Assembly (NCBI GenBank): GCA_033964015.1
Contig: CM066924.1
Coordinates: 5,934,251-5,998,250, forward strand
Reading direction: 5' to 3'
DNA from: Scolanthus callimorphus
Lineage: Eukaryota > Cnidaria > Anthozoa > Actiniaria > Edwardsiidae
DNA: 64,000 bases
The number at the start of each line of letters is the position of its first letter. Position 1 is the first letter of the stretch. Made by a program: the position numbers and the translations under genes. Below are positions 1-9,902 of this stretch, piece by piece. Under the pieces are notes generated by a model. The model had not been told where the DNA came from, did not search any database, and saw nothing but the letters and a program-made list of their open reading frames with translations.

Positions 1-520
1 TTTAAAGGAGCTTTTAAAAACTTGTGATTTAAATTCATGCTGTATTAGAATCAAACAAAACAGTTAAATTTCGAAAATTGTTGCAAGGAGTTCGTTGTGA
101 AATAGCATAAAACGATTGTAAAGCCTTTATTTTTTAAAGTATTTATGAAATTCAGCTCTGACAGTCTTAATGAATGAATTTACAAGACTTTGATTTTAAT
201 GTGGTGAGAGAATCGAGAGGAAATCAAACGCAATCTCTTCAATTTATGAAACTGAAAGAAACATATGCCAAAGCGAGAACCGCAAACATAAACAAACTGA
301 AACAATAGCTCAGCAAAGCTTCCCAAAGCCTAAAGTACACCTAGTCCTATATGATCAATGTCAACTTAACTGTATTTTATAACACTTAACGATTCGTAGA
401 GATTTAGCTCTAATGTTCAGCTTTCCGTTAAAAGCTCTTCCAAGCCAAGGGGGAAGAACTGTCGATATGTTGAAAGAGGAAGTTTGCTGAGGCTAATCTA
501 AGCATTTACAATGTCCCTAC

Positions 521-780
521 CTTGGAACCATCCACGGATATAATTCTATGTGTTTCTTTAGTAGGATCATAATAAAACGAGACGGTGACAGCTTGTTTTG
601 AGCAAGGAATCCAGCTCTTTTTAGTTGTTGGGTCAATTTGAAAGACGTGCGCCTTCGTCGAAAATACTGGCTGCTCCCTGCGGAAAGAAGCACAAAATTT
701 CCATCAAAATTAGCTCTAAATCTAAATCAAACAGTATAGACAATGAGATTAATTGCTTCAGAAGTCTCTGCTTACCCCAT
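521..780 (-). CDS. HOMER: Homer scaffold protein, exons 1-2 (N-terminal half of EVH1 domain), partial
   Basis: Homer proteins use an N-terminal EVH1 domain to bind PPxxF-type motifs in group I mGluRs, Shank, IP3 and ryanodine receptors at synapses and calcium-release sites. On the minus strand a micro-exon (ATG at 780-778, exon end 776, followed by gtaagc) supplies Met and two bases of Gly. Exon 2 runs 677-521, preceded by ccgcag and followed by gtaggg. Joined, it reads [15 protein letters not shown], then ends SVDGSK, which matches the vertebrate Homer N-terminus almost residue for residue. The ligand-contact Trp falls at position 24 (KKSW), as in human Homer1. Exon 2 is exactly one base plus 52 codons. 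The intron between is only about 98 bases. The next exon (AIINSTITPN in vertebrates), the rest of EVH1 and the C-terminal coiled coil must lie beyond position 1. Family identity is secure; which paralogue is not meaningful in a cnidarian. Confidence 0.93.
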
Positions 781-2162
781 TTAATGCTAGAATAGTTAAT
801 AACCGTGTTATATTTTAGAATTTAGCAGAGCAACTGCACAACAGCCGCCATTACCAGCTAATCAACCCGACACAGGACCCCCGGTCATAAGATCACACAG
901 GGAACGGGAGGGATGGACTACAAATTTGACAAGAGTTCATTAGTAACCGCAATGTATATATCCCTAATTTTAGTCAATCTATTTGTGGCTTGATGTGACT
1001 CCAAGAAAATGTAGAGAAAGATAAAAATGTCAAGGTTAAAGAGCAGAGCCGTTTTCTAGTAACATACATACTAGTATTTCTGATGTTTCCTAATTTAGCA
1101 ACAAGTGCGCGCGCGGAAAGGCGTCTTGCAACCAGCGCGGCGTCCAGCAGTAAATCTCTTTTCCGTGGCATATTTTCATGTTTTCATCCCTCTGAAATTA
1201 TTATACTTTGGGCAACTGGATGTGCTGAATTGCTATAGAAGAAAACACAATATCTTATGCTATAAAGTCCATGAAAAAGCGTATTTTAAGGCGCGCACTG
1301 GCATATTTATTTGGATACCGCATTTGCGATCGTTGCAATTTTGCCCAGTGTTTATCCCACGCTAAAGGCTGTAAAATGTACGTGTTTACCGCAAAACAAT
1401 CATTTGAAGTCTAAACAGATTTTTGTCTTGAGGCAAATTCTCTTAATTGAATAACTTCACGTGTTAATAAGTCAACCATTTAGTTGCATGCCTTCTCTCG
1501 ACAACCTTTGCCCATGCATGAAATCACATGAAAGAAACACTACAAATTTTATCCATCTCTTTAGGAGAGTTCTACTAATTCAGGCTTCGAATTCGCATGT
1601 TAGCCCGTAACAAACAAACTTCAAGTTCTGTAATCAAAAGTGCCTCATTTACTAATAAGTTACAAAATAAATCCTTAATAACGTGTGATAGTCATTACAA
1701 TCTTCTGTATCATGCTTAGAAGGCGCTAAAGGCATATAATTCTGCAATTCATGTCGACAAATTCTTAAGGTATTACTCATGACGTCTGCGACATCTTGAA
1801 TCTTTTTCTTTATGCCGTTAATTGAGTACCCTCGCTAATAGAGTGACTCGTTCGCGAACATTAACTGTTAAAGTTTTGCAAAGCGTCCTCGATGAAGTGT
1901 GCGTGGGTCCGAAACTGTATATAAAATTCTTAGCCAACCGTAACGCTTACCAAAATTATGTAAAGAAGTACTTTAAGCTCGTATAATGCAATCAATGCAA
2001 GCTTATAATCTCAGGTTTTCAAAACTTTCGTAAACAAACAAAGAGCGAAACTGCAACTTCGTGGTGGCCGGTCGTCCGAGTTTGGAATATTGGAACACTT
2101 TATGTTAGTAATACTAGGACTTCCTGCGGAGTCCATATAAATTCATTAAAGGCTAGACTTAC
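781..2162. other. Homer upstream region, no further gene recognised
   Basis: This AT-rich stretch holds the presumed 5' UTR of the Homer micro-exon and, if the upstream exon is used, a first intron of about 1.5 kb. ORFs of 65-86 codons overlapping at 974-1365 lack splice sites or recognisable content. I see no repeat with obvious ends. Confidence 0.5.
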
Positions 2163-2299
2163 TCGGGTCTTACAGAAGCTCCATCTTCTACTTCCATCTC
2201 GTCGCTAAACTGACTTGGCGGGCTCACGGGTAAGGGCAAACTGCCTTTTCCCTTGGCTGGCTTTCTCGAAACGAGGCCGTCTAGCTGATCAGTGTTCAT
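2163..2299 (-). CDS. Candidate alternative first coding exon, phase-compatible with Homer exon 2
   Basis: A minus-strand ATG at 2299-2297 opens a 45-codon run (starts MNTDQLDGLVSRKPAKGKG, ends EVEDGASVRP) plus two bases, cut by a strong donor, GA|gtaagt, at 2162. An upstream in-frame TAG closes the frame before the ATG, so this looks like a first exon. The donor phase (two bases carried) equals the phase required by the Homer acceptor at 677, so splicing would give a Glu at the join and then EQPVF. The segment is basic then proline-rich then acidic, with no domain I recognise. It may instead be the first exon of an unrelated gene whose later exons I cannot see, or a chance ORF. Phase agreement alone has a one-in-three chance of being accidental. 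Confidence 0.4.
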
Positions 2300-2417
2300 A
2301 TTGACATTTAGTGGCTTGCTTCTGTCAACGAATTTGAGAGACAAGTCGTAAAATGTCAATAATGTATTGTTCTATGCACCAATGAGCAGCGCTTACGAAA
2401 TGACGCTGTAGGTAGTT

Positions 2418-2430
2418 GTTGCATAGCAAC
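2418..2430. promoter_or_regulatory. Palindromic RFX-like X-box
   Basis: The 13-mer GTTGCATAGCAAC is an inverted repeat of the GTTGC half-site recognised by RFX winged-helix factors. It sits about 120 bases upstream of the ATG of the candidate first exon at 2299, in a locally GC-richer stretch. RFX sites commonly sit close to start sites of ciliary and neuronal genes. The spacer is one base shorter than the best consensus, so binding is plausible rather than assured. Confidence 0.4.
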
Positions 2431-2930
2431 GGCGGCTTGTCCCTAGGTCAGCTGTTAGATGTTACCAGTTAGGTTATTAGAGATGACAAATTCAGCCTCG
2501 TCTCCCGCTTTTCCAGCATTGTTATCAAATCGATCTCCCGCTAGTTGTTTACAGGCTAAATTGTTAATTTTTCGCGTTGCAGTCGACTCGCTCGACGTGC
2601 TTTCGTCGACTACACTAGACGAAGCAAGCACCGATTTCTACAGAACACGGCTTTCCCATGCATGCAGCATGGGCCGTAGCTAGCTAGCGGGGATTGGGGG
2701 AGGGGGGCTGGCACAGGTTGACCACAGAAGGCAGGGACCTCATAGGCTTATAGAGTGTTTGACTGGAGGATCAGAAAAGCAAAATCAAACCACGTTTTGG
2801 AAAGTCACAACGCGAAAAAATGGTTCATGACTATAATCATAGAAATATTTGTAATTTTGTAGCGATACGTTTGCAAAATCAAATTTTGTAGGACATCGCG
2901 CGCAGCAAGCGCCGAGTGTATTTTTGTGCC

Positions 2931-2936
<6 letters not shown>

Positions 2937-2979
<43 letters not shown>

Positions 2980-2981
2980 AG
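2937..2981. repeat. C29 homopolymer followed by (CA)n
   Basis: Twenty-nine C residues (2937-2965) run directly into eight CA units (2966-2981). Two overlapping minus-strand reading frames through it are only Gly runs and are not genes. The length is probably approximate in the assembly. Confidence 0.95.
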
Positions 2982-3139
2982 TTGTTTCCCGAACAACCCT
3001 TAAAACTCCCTTAAAACTTGCACGTTGCATATCAAAGTTCTCCCAAAATGCAGTAATTTCACATGCTGGGCTCTAAATTTTCGCAAAAGAGTTTAAACAT
3101 TCTTTAAAAAACTGCCTTGAGATTTTTTTATATGTCGTG

Positions 3140-3541
3140 CCGTGCAGTTAGATACCACCATGAATCAGGCCGTATGTGGCGCACCTCGGGCGGGATGTGC
3201 TCCTATTTTGTGTACTCTCTCCAAGGAATTGGATTTCTGCGGTATCCTAGTTTTTAATCAAAAGTTGTGAATCATCGGCGCCAGTAGATGTAGTCTGTTA
3301 TTGGCAAAACGTCTTTTTCTCACTGCATACAAAGCTAAGTTATAGGAAGAGGGTCTGTGGCTGCTGCGAAAACGTAACTTTTACGTGTGCTTGATTATAC
3401 GAGCTTGCTTTATTTTGTGCACGTAAAAGTTACGTTTTCACAGCAGCCACAGACCCTCTTCCTATAACTTAGCTTTGTATGCAGTGAGAAAAAGACGTTT
3501 TGCCAATAACAGACTACATATAGTTGCATCTAACTGCACGG
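3140..3541. mobile_element. Foldback element with nested inverted arms
   Basis: The outer arms are 16 bases (3140-3155 with 3526-3541, CCGTGCAGTTAGAT type). The inner arms are about 98 bases (3289-3386 with 3420-3519) and nearly perfect, covering a stretch that starts at TGTAGTCTGTTATTGG. The loop is only about 33 bases. There is no coding potential. The left half carries about 130 extra bases between the outer and inner arms, so one arm has an insertion or the other a deletion. Confidence 0.8.
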
Positions 3542-3640
3542 TAGATCTTGACCAATTCTCATAAATTAAAATACGTCGCTCCCTGAGTCATAACCATAAA
3601 GCCCAGGGGAAATGAATTTCAATACAAATAAAAATAAACA

Positions 3641-3713
3641 AGCCCCTGCAGAGATTCGAACTCTGGACCCCTGGTTTACAAGACCAGTGCTCTAACCACT
3701 GAGCTACAGAGGC
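3641..3713 (-). tRNA. tRNA-Thr (anticodon UGU)
   Basis: The 73-base minus-strand sequence folds into a complete cloverleaf. The acceptor GCCTCTG pairs with CAGGGGC. The D arm is GCTC/GAGC and the A box TAGCTCAGTGG. The anticodon stem CTGGT/ACCAG closes a seven-base loop CTTGTAA, so the anticodon is TGT (threonine, ACA codons). The T arm is CAGAG/CTCTG around TTCGAAT. There is no intron and no encoded CCA. An A-flanked T5 run about ten bases downstream could act as a Pol III terminator. It lies between a foldback and a transposon, so a tRNA-derived SINE head cannot be wholly excluded, though every stem pairs. Confidence 0.93.
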
Positions 3714-3738
3714 ATGTATGCATTTAGAATTGAAGTAA

Positions 3739-5117
3739 GGGACGTGTCATTATTTAGCGGGGGGGGAGGGCTCCTATTTTTGTGGGGAGGGTCCTAATTT
3801 TTTTCGCGTGTCTAAAGGGAGGGTCCACATTTTTTTCACTCCTGTTTGGGGAGGGTCATAATTTTTTCAACAACATTTTGACGATGAAGAGAGTGAAACA
3901 GATGCAACTTCTATATCATCTGCGTTTTTACTTAATAAAAATTTCGGCGCGCTTCGCGCGCATAAAGAATGACATATTACATGCTCTTTCAGTAACGAAG
4001 ACGCTATCCTCACGCCGTTTTAACAACAAGTGTATCTTGATGAGGAAAAGCAAACTCTCCCAAAATGCCCTGCAATGATAGGCCTGAAGGGAAGTCACTA
4101 TGTTTGAAAGAAGACCCCATATAGGTATTAGCGTGAGTTCGACGTTACAAGCATATAGAAATTCGTCATTTGGGCCGCGCTTCACGCATGAATCATAATA
4201 ACATTTGCGGCGCGCAGTTGCGCGCATGAATAATATAACGTTGTTGGCTCAGAAACCCATCAATAGGGAGAAGCTTTCATCTAACCTATATAGTTGAGGT
4301 AGCGTTCTTACTGGGCTCCTGACAGGCTTTGTTTACTATACCGTATACAAAACATGTTCTCTTAGGCTTTCTCTTAGGCTTGATGAAATGCGTTATCGAA
4401 ATTCGGGCGCGCTTCGCGCGCAACGAAAGAAAAGTGCGAGCCCCTTTTTCTGTAAAATGTCTTCTGAATCAGTACTAGGTCAAATAGGGGACGGGAGAGG
4501 TGGGATCACGTTAATCATTGTACTTATAGAGGGAGGATCACTGCATTTTTACCGTTTACCCAAAATCCTCTCACGTAATAATCGAGGCGATAAATAATTA
4601 CCGCGGTTCCTTAGCTTTGACAGAAGTAAGAAAAAAGTATTACCACTGTATGCATTGCTACGCGACCTTCAAAATTCACTGTTGCGATGGGCGATTTTAC
4701 GCAAGAAAATTTTAATATCAATTTTCTTGAACAGAGAGTTAAACATTCTAGGCAAGGGAAGGCAAAGGATAGCTTAAAACCATGGTTGATTTTGCAATCA
4801 ATATTGATCCAGTAAAGCAGCCGAATCCAGCGTTTTGGTTTGATTGACGGCTAAAAATCGCCAATCGCCCATCGCAACATTGAATTTTGAGGTCGCGTAG
4901 CAATGCATACAGTGGTAAAAGACATTCGGACAAGAGTCTAACTAAACAGGTTTTTCAGAAAATATCAATTACATGGGGAGGGTCACAATTTTTTTTACCT
5001 AGGACTGGGGGAGGGTCACAATTTTTTTGTTATGTTCAAGGGGAGGGTCCTAATTTTTTTTAGCTTTGTTTGAAAAAAATGGGAGCCCTCCCCCCCCGGT
5101 AAATAATGACACGTCCC
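3739..5117. mobile_element. PIF/Harbinger-like non-autonomous element, 1.38 kb
   Basis: The terminal inverted repeats start GGGACGTGTCATTATTTA and are followed inward by a G-rich tract. A TAA target-site duplication flanks both ends (3736-3738 and 5118-5120), the 3-bp TWA type typical of PIF/Harbinger insertion. The G-rich phrase ggggagggtc is repeated near both ends. The interior has the GC-rich palindrome GGCGCGCTTCGCGCGC shared with the copies near 6.1, 39.4, 41.1 and 43.4 kb. No transposase is visible, so it depends on a helper. ORFs inside (99 codons and fewer) are not conserved proteins. Confidence 0.8.
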
Positions 5118-5345
5118 TAAGAATTATGATTGCTGTTTTCCTAATCGCAATCAAAACTATTTCGAGCCTCCATTTTCTATTGTTAAAGAAATGGAGCCCC
5201 TTTATCGCCCTTATTATTTGTTATAGAAAAAGAAGGTTGAATTATTAGTTGCTGTGGAAAAAGAAGGTTAAATTTTGGCCGTTGCCTTACGTATCAATGG
5301 CTGCTTTTCTCTCCATGGCCATGGGGGTGCATTTTGCACCACAAA

Positions 5346-5446
5346 ACTTTATCGGCGCAATAGAGCACGCGTGATGTGGCGAGTGATTTTAAAACGTTTC
5401 GAGTGTCTCTCCCAACATCACAAGTGCTCTTTTGCGCCGATAAAGT
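5346..5446. repeat. Short foldback
   Basis: Arms of 23 bases (5346-5368 and 5424-5446, ACTTTATCGGCGCAATAGAG type) face each other across a 55-base loop. A degenerate third half copy is seen near 5499-5515. No target-site duplication is clear. Confidence 0.6.
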
Positions 5447-6083
5447 CATAGAAAGTTTTGCTCTAATGCTTTTATGATAGCGGGAGAGAACCATTACTTT
5501 ATCGGTGAAATAGGGCATAGATTTGGACCAATCAGAGCACGCGTTATAGCGTAGCTATATTATAACATTCGATATAACATGGTATATTTGGGCCACACAT
5601 CCCTTTTTAGGCTTGCCTGAGACCAATTTCTTACCCTTAATTTTGATTCCTTTCTCATTGACAGAAAGAAAGAAAGAAAGGATCTTCTCCTCATCGTGAG
5701 GGAACTCAAAGCGGCTGAAAGTACACAACCGCTAGACAAGGAGAGGTTGGAGGACTTAACGGGCTGCATTAGATGGCGCAAATTGCAGCCGCGCAGCTTA
5801 CAATCATGAGGACTGTTGAACAGTATATTAGTATATATGCCTCTGAGAGTCAGGCCATTGCACCGGGAGACAACCCCCTACTCTTACGAAGAGTGTAATG
5901 GGTTCTTTAGCGTCCACCTTGAACAGGGTAGAAGGGAAGGCAGACGGGACCTCGGTTTATTGTCTCATCCTCATCATTATTGTCTCAGTGACATGCAATT
6001 CTGATCCCTGAATCGAACTTGAAACAACTATCGATCCGCCCACTCCTACCCTTTTGATCCCTGAACTCGTTCCTCTACTCTAA

Positions 6084-6490
6084 GGGACCGCTCATTATTT
6101 ATCGCCTGGTTGGGGGTCGGAGGATTTATCGCACTTTTCTTCGTTGCGCGCGAAGCGCGTCCTATTCCGATAAACGCTTTCATATGAGCATTACATCTTT
6201 TGTGTATAGTAAACAAAACCTGCACAACGCGCCGCAAATGAGGAAATTATTATTATTCATGTGCGTCAAGCGCGGCACAACCAAATGACTAGCCTGCTTG
6301 TAGGCGAGTGTACTGAGTGTCTTTATCGCGGAAAACCCGGTCCGTTCGATGATCGAGCGCCATCCCCCGGGACCGCGCGCCTCAAAATTCCAAGATGGCG
6401 CCCGATCATCGAACGGACCGAGTACCGCCTGCAAGCAGGCTACCAAATGACGAATTTCTACGCTTGTAACGTCGAACTCACGCTTACCTG
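6084..6490. mobile_element. Truncated Harbinger-like copy interrupted by a foldback
   Basis: The left end is TAA then GGGACCGCTCATTATTTATC, followed by G-rich sequence, the GCGCGCGAAGCGCG hairpin, and blocks shared with 3739-5117 read in reverse (for example AAATTCGTCATTTGG). The right terminus is missing and the copy fades near a CTT microsatellite. The foldback at 6290-6442 is inserted in it. Confidence 0.65.
6290..6442. mobile_element. TAGCCTGC foldback with 9-bp target duplication
   Basis: The element begins TAGCCTGCTTGTAGGCG and ends with the matching inverse CGCCTGCAAGCAGGCTA. A second, longer inverted pair lies inside (GGTCCGTTCGATGATCG type). An exact 9-base direct repeat, ccaaatgac, flanks it (6281-6289 and 6443-6451). 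Nine-base duplications are typical of Mutator-like elements. It is non-coding and non-autonomous. Confidence 0.85.
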
Positions 6491-6496
6491 AGGGAT

Positions 6497-6533
6497 CTTC
6501 TTCTTAAGGATCTTCTTCTTCTTCTTCTTCTTG
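6497..6533. repeat. (CTT)n microsatellite
   Basis: About ten CTT units with one interruption near the left side. It explains the Arg-rich tail of the antisense ORF across it. Confidence 0.9.
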
Positions 6534-7451
6534 GCGCCACTAGTGTCAAGCTAGAACTCTCCTCAGCATAACATCGGCGAGCAACCAAAATTACACAAAA
6601 CACAGGCGCACACAGCTCTAACCAAATGTACGCACACAAAAACTCACAGCAAATACAGTCTTCCCTAATAGAAATCAAATTGGATTGCATTTTTATTGTA
6701 TTTTGAAGAGAGGCTGCGAGTAGTAAAAACAAATCGCTAAGCGAATGTACCAGCTACGATCAAATAAGAGATTAAATAAAAGGATAAAGATAAGTGATTA
6801 TAAGTCGTGTAGCAGTGTAGAAATCCAAATATCGAATTTCAATGCGCAACCATGAACACACCAAAACCAATTGTCCCACATGGAATACTCAATCGCCTTT
6901 TGGGCCTAAATATACGTCGAGGGATGTATTGAGACTGTTAATTGCTTACTACTCATTACAAGGGGCGTCTATTTAATGGTCTGGTGGCCGGACGTTCCCT
7001 CACCTAGGTCCCCGGACCGAGTCCCTGAGTCGCTACTGAACAATTAACACCAGGATAGCGACTGCATGTCAGGGCCGAAATCTCTGGCGTGGGCGTAAGA
7101 ACCAAAAGGTCGCCATACGACGCTTCAGCTCTGTCTGGAAGTATGGTCCTCGTATTTTTGGTTACTTAAACGAAATTTGGTAAATACGCTTCAGCAAATA
7201 TGTCGATTTCACAGCTGTTTTTCTTTTATGTAGGAATCATGATGCGTATGGTCTCAAGGATTAAAGTAGCCTGCGTAGCTGGCGGTTTTGTGTTTCCCGA
7301 GACGATTTCATATCGGCGAGAGCGAAGATTGTTTAATTAACCCGAGATGTTTGATAAATGTCCACGCCAAGAACGGCCGGGGTCGAAGAAAGCGTCAAAC
7401 GATTTTGAAGTGAGGGGCACATCAGAGACAATGTATGTATAGAGTCGAAAA

Positions 7452-7581
7452 TAGAGCACATTCGTATGACTGTGAAAATAAAGTTCCGCGACAAAGCTGC
7501 GCCGCGCCGCGACTTCATTCCGTATCTACAGCAGGCCAGTTTCCTCGCCGGAACCGCGACAGTCATTCGAAATCTGCTCTA
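7452..7581. mobile_element. TAGAGCAG-family MITE, copy 1
   Basis: The ends are TAGAGCACATTCGTATGACTG and the inverse of TAGAGCAGATTTCGAATGACTG. The centre has the family phrase GTATCTACAGCAGGCCAG. It is related to 17160-17328 and 37518-37677, with diverged ends. Insertion at TA is likely. Confidence 0.7.
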
Positions 7582-8933
7582 TCAATACAAGCGTGGTACG
7601 GACAGCCAGTTTGCCCGTCCGACAGCTAAAACGAAAATCGTTTAACTACTATGTCTTCGTTCAAAGCTACAATCTTGGACAAAATGTTGGCAAAAAGTGG
7701 CATTTTTTGTCACAAACGCCTATGGACTGGTTCTATCGCCTAAAATGTATCCCCCCTCCCCCTTTTTCAATGTTGTTTTCTTGGCTGTGGTCCTTCAAAC
7801 GAATTTATGCTGAAAGGACCAACATTGATTGGGGGAGGGGGAGAAATGTCTGCTTAAAGCGAGAGTGAATTCACAATAAGGGGTGGCGAATGGTCAAATT
7901 CGAGAAATTCGAGAACACGAGAATCCGTGGCACAAACCGGCAATTCTACTTCCCACTTGACTTTCATTTCTGATTCTAGAAAATAGCACCTTTTCCTACT
8001 TTCCATATTTTTCACTTCGGAAATCCTCGAAAATACCCTTCCCTATTCAAATTTTCTCTTTCAAAAATTTTTTCGGAAAAGGTCCACCTTTTTCCAAAAA
8101 AAAGTCAGCTTTTTTCTTAATTTCAAGATTGATCAAAACGAGAAAAAACTTTTTGCAAGCTTTTCCGGTTGGGAAAAAGTGCCACCTTTTTGCCATCGAA
8201 ACTGACTAATTCCGCATTTACAAGAGCTTTTTGTCTTCGATGAAAAACTAAGACTATTTTTGATTTTCCATTTCCCAACGCTTGGGAAAGAAATGAGAAA
8301 AGACTAAGATTTTTTCTGGAAAGAGGTCTACCTACCCTACCTTCCCGGTAGGTTTACCCTTGGTATAGTAGGGTTAACTTGGGCTAAGTTTCTAGTTGTT
8401 ATTGCGCGAAAATAAAGCAATTTTCGCCTAAAATATAAACTCAAGTGATATTCTAACCGACACTAGTATAGCTAAATATTCCGAATGAAGAGTTTGACCT
8501 TCTAAAGCGGGAGAGTTCCCGCTACGTTTTCGATGCAAAATACAGTCTATGAATCGCACATGACTTGCGAGTGAAATATCGTCTTCAAATAAAGCAAACA
8601 TAATGCTCCACAGCAGGATCCAAGCATTGAGAAGCCACCAAACAATTTTGCTCTATTTGCTCTTTAAATAAAATATTGTACAATTATGCAAATCTAGTTG
8701 TAAATTGAGCCCTCGTGGTGTAGGAACAACTCTTGTGACCCTTGCTATTAGGGTGACCCTACCAAAGGGCGGAAATAATGTACGTGAAACGGCAACCGGG
8801 TCCCCCTATCAAACGTCAGACGGGTCCCCCTATCCCCTAGGGTCCACCTTCTTCCATGTGAACAGGCCCTTACAAAGAAAAAGTTGGAGATTCAGGATTG
8901 AAACATGTCATCTATCCCCTTTTGCCGGCTGGG

Positions 8934-9213
8934 AAAAACATTGGAGCTGAAACATTGGAGCTGAGACATTGGAGCTGAAACATTGGAGCTGAAACATTGG
9001 AGCTGAAACATTGGAGCTGAAACATTGGAGCTGAAACATTGTAGCTGAAACATTGGAGCTGAAACATTGGAGCTGAAACATTGGAGCTGAAACATTGGAG
9101 CTGAAACATTGGAGCTGAAACATTGTAGCTGAAACATTGTAGCTGAAACATTGGAGCTGAAACATTGGAGCTGAAACATTGCAGCTGAAACATTGGAGCT
9201 GAAACATTGGAGC
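8934..9213. repeat. 14-bp minisatellite, about 20 copies
   Basis: The unit is GCTGAAACATTGGA with rare G-to-T or G-to-C changes. Because 14 is not a multiple of three, the array reads the same peptide pattern in all minus frames with no stops, which creates long low-complexity ORFs. These are artefacts. The array lies in the left interior of the large foldback. Confidence 0.95.
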
Positions 9214-9754
9214 TGAGAAGGTGCCGCCTGGAAAAAAGGAACAGATAAATTTTTCCAGCGGCTTTTAATTTTTTACTGACCAGAAACACCTAGAAAACAC
9301 GAACACCCCGACATGACTTTTGACCCTGAGTACAGTGACTGGAAGCAGCGAGGTGGTACTCACTACCGTCACATGCGAGTTTTCCGACGTATTTTTCTTT
9401 ACTTATAACGTTTTGCATTTGGCTACTTTGCACTATGGTTTATAGAGAAACACGTCGAATTATCTATTTTTCAACTGATTTTGATCAATATTTCTGATAA
9501 TATGAGAAATTTTGTCTCCTTACCGGGTGGGGTCTGGTAACTAGTCAAACGCAAGATTCCTTTCTTTTGCAAAAAAAACCCACTTGCACACTCCCAATAT
9601 CAAAAATTCGAACGGTACATAACAGTTGGAAAAATCACCAGTCACAACGTTTATAATAAAAACCTTTCTTTTAGAAATGCCATTTGCAAGTGTTCTGATA
9701 ACACCTGACCCTGGTAGGTTCAAATCTAGTGAGCCTTTGGCAGTTAAGTTTGCT

Positions 9755-9902
9755 GCGTAGTCAATCACAATCGTGTGAGCCAATCGGATCCTTGTTCAGT
9801 GCACTCCTTTGGCTTGTTTTTCGAGACATGTCGCAACGGACATGTCGCACTAGGCGAAACTAGGAAAGGATCTGATTGGCTCACGAGTTTGATTGACTAC
9901 GC
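9755..9902. repeat. Foldback, about 37-bp arms
   Basis: The arms are 9755-9792 and 9866-9902 (GCGTAGTCAATCA type, containing GTGAGCCAATC). It lies within the large foldback, so it is probably a nested insertion. No duplication was identified. Confidence 0.65.

Noticed and set aside
2459..2683. 74-codon plus ORF opposite the candidate Homer exon
   Set aside because: Ser-rich, no donor or family signature; not strong enough for a divergent gene.
2785..3030. Gly-rich minus-strand ORFs
   Set aside because: They translate the C29 tract and the CA repeat.
8892..9289. Three overlapping minus-strand ORFs of 95-125 codons
   Set aside because: They are the 14-bp minisatellite read in three frames; no start context, domain or splice sites.
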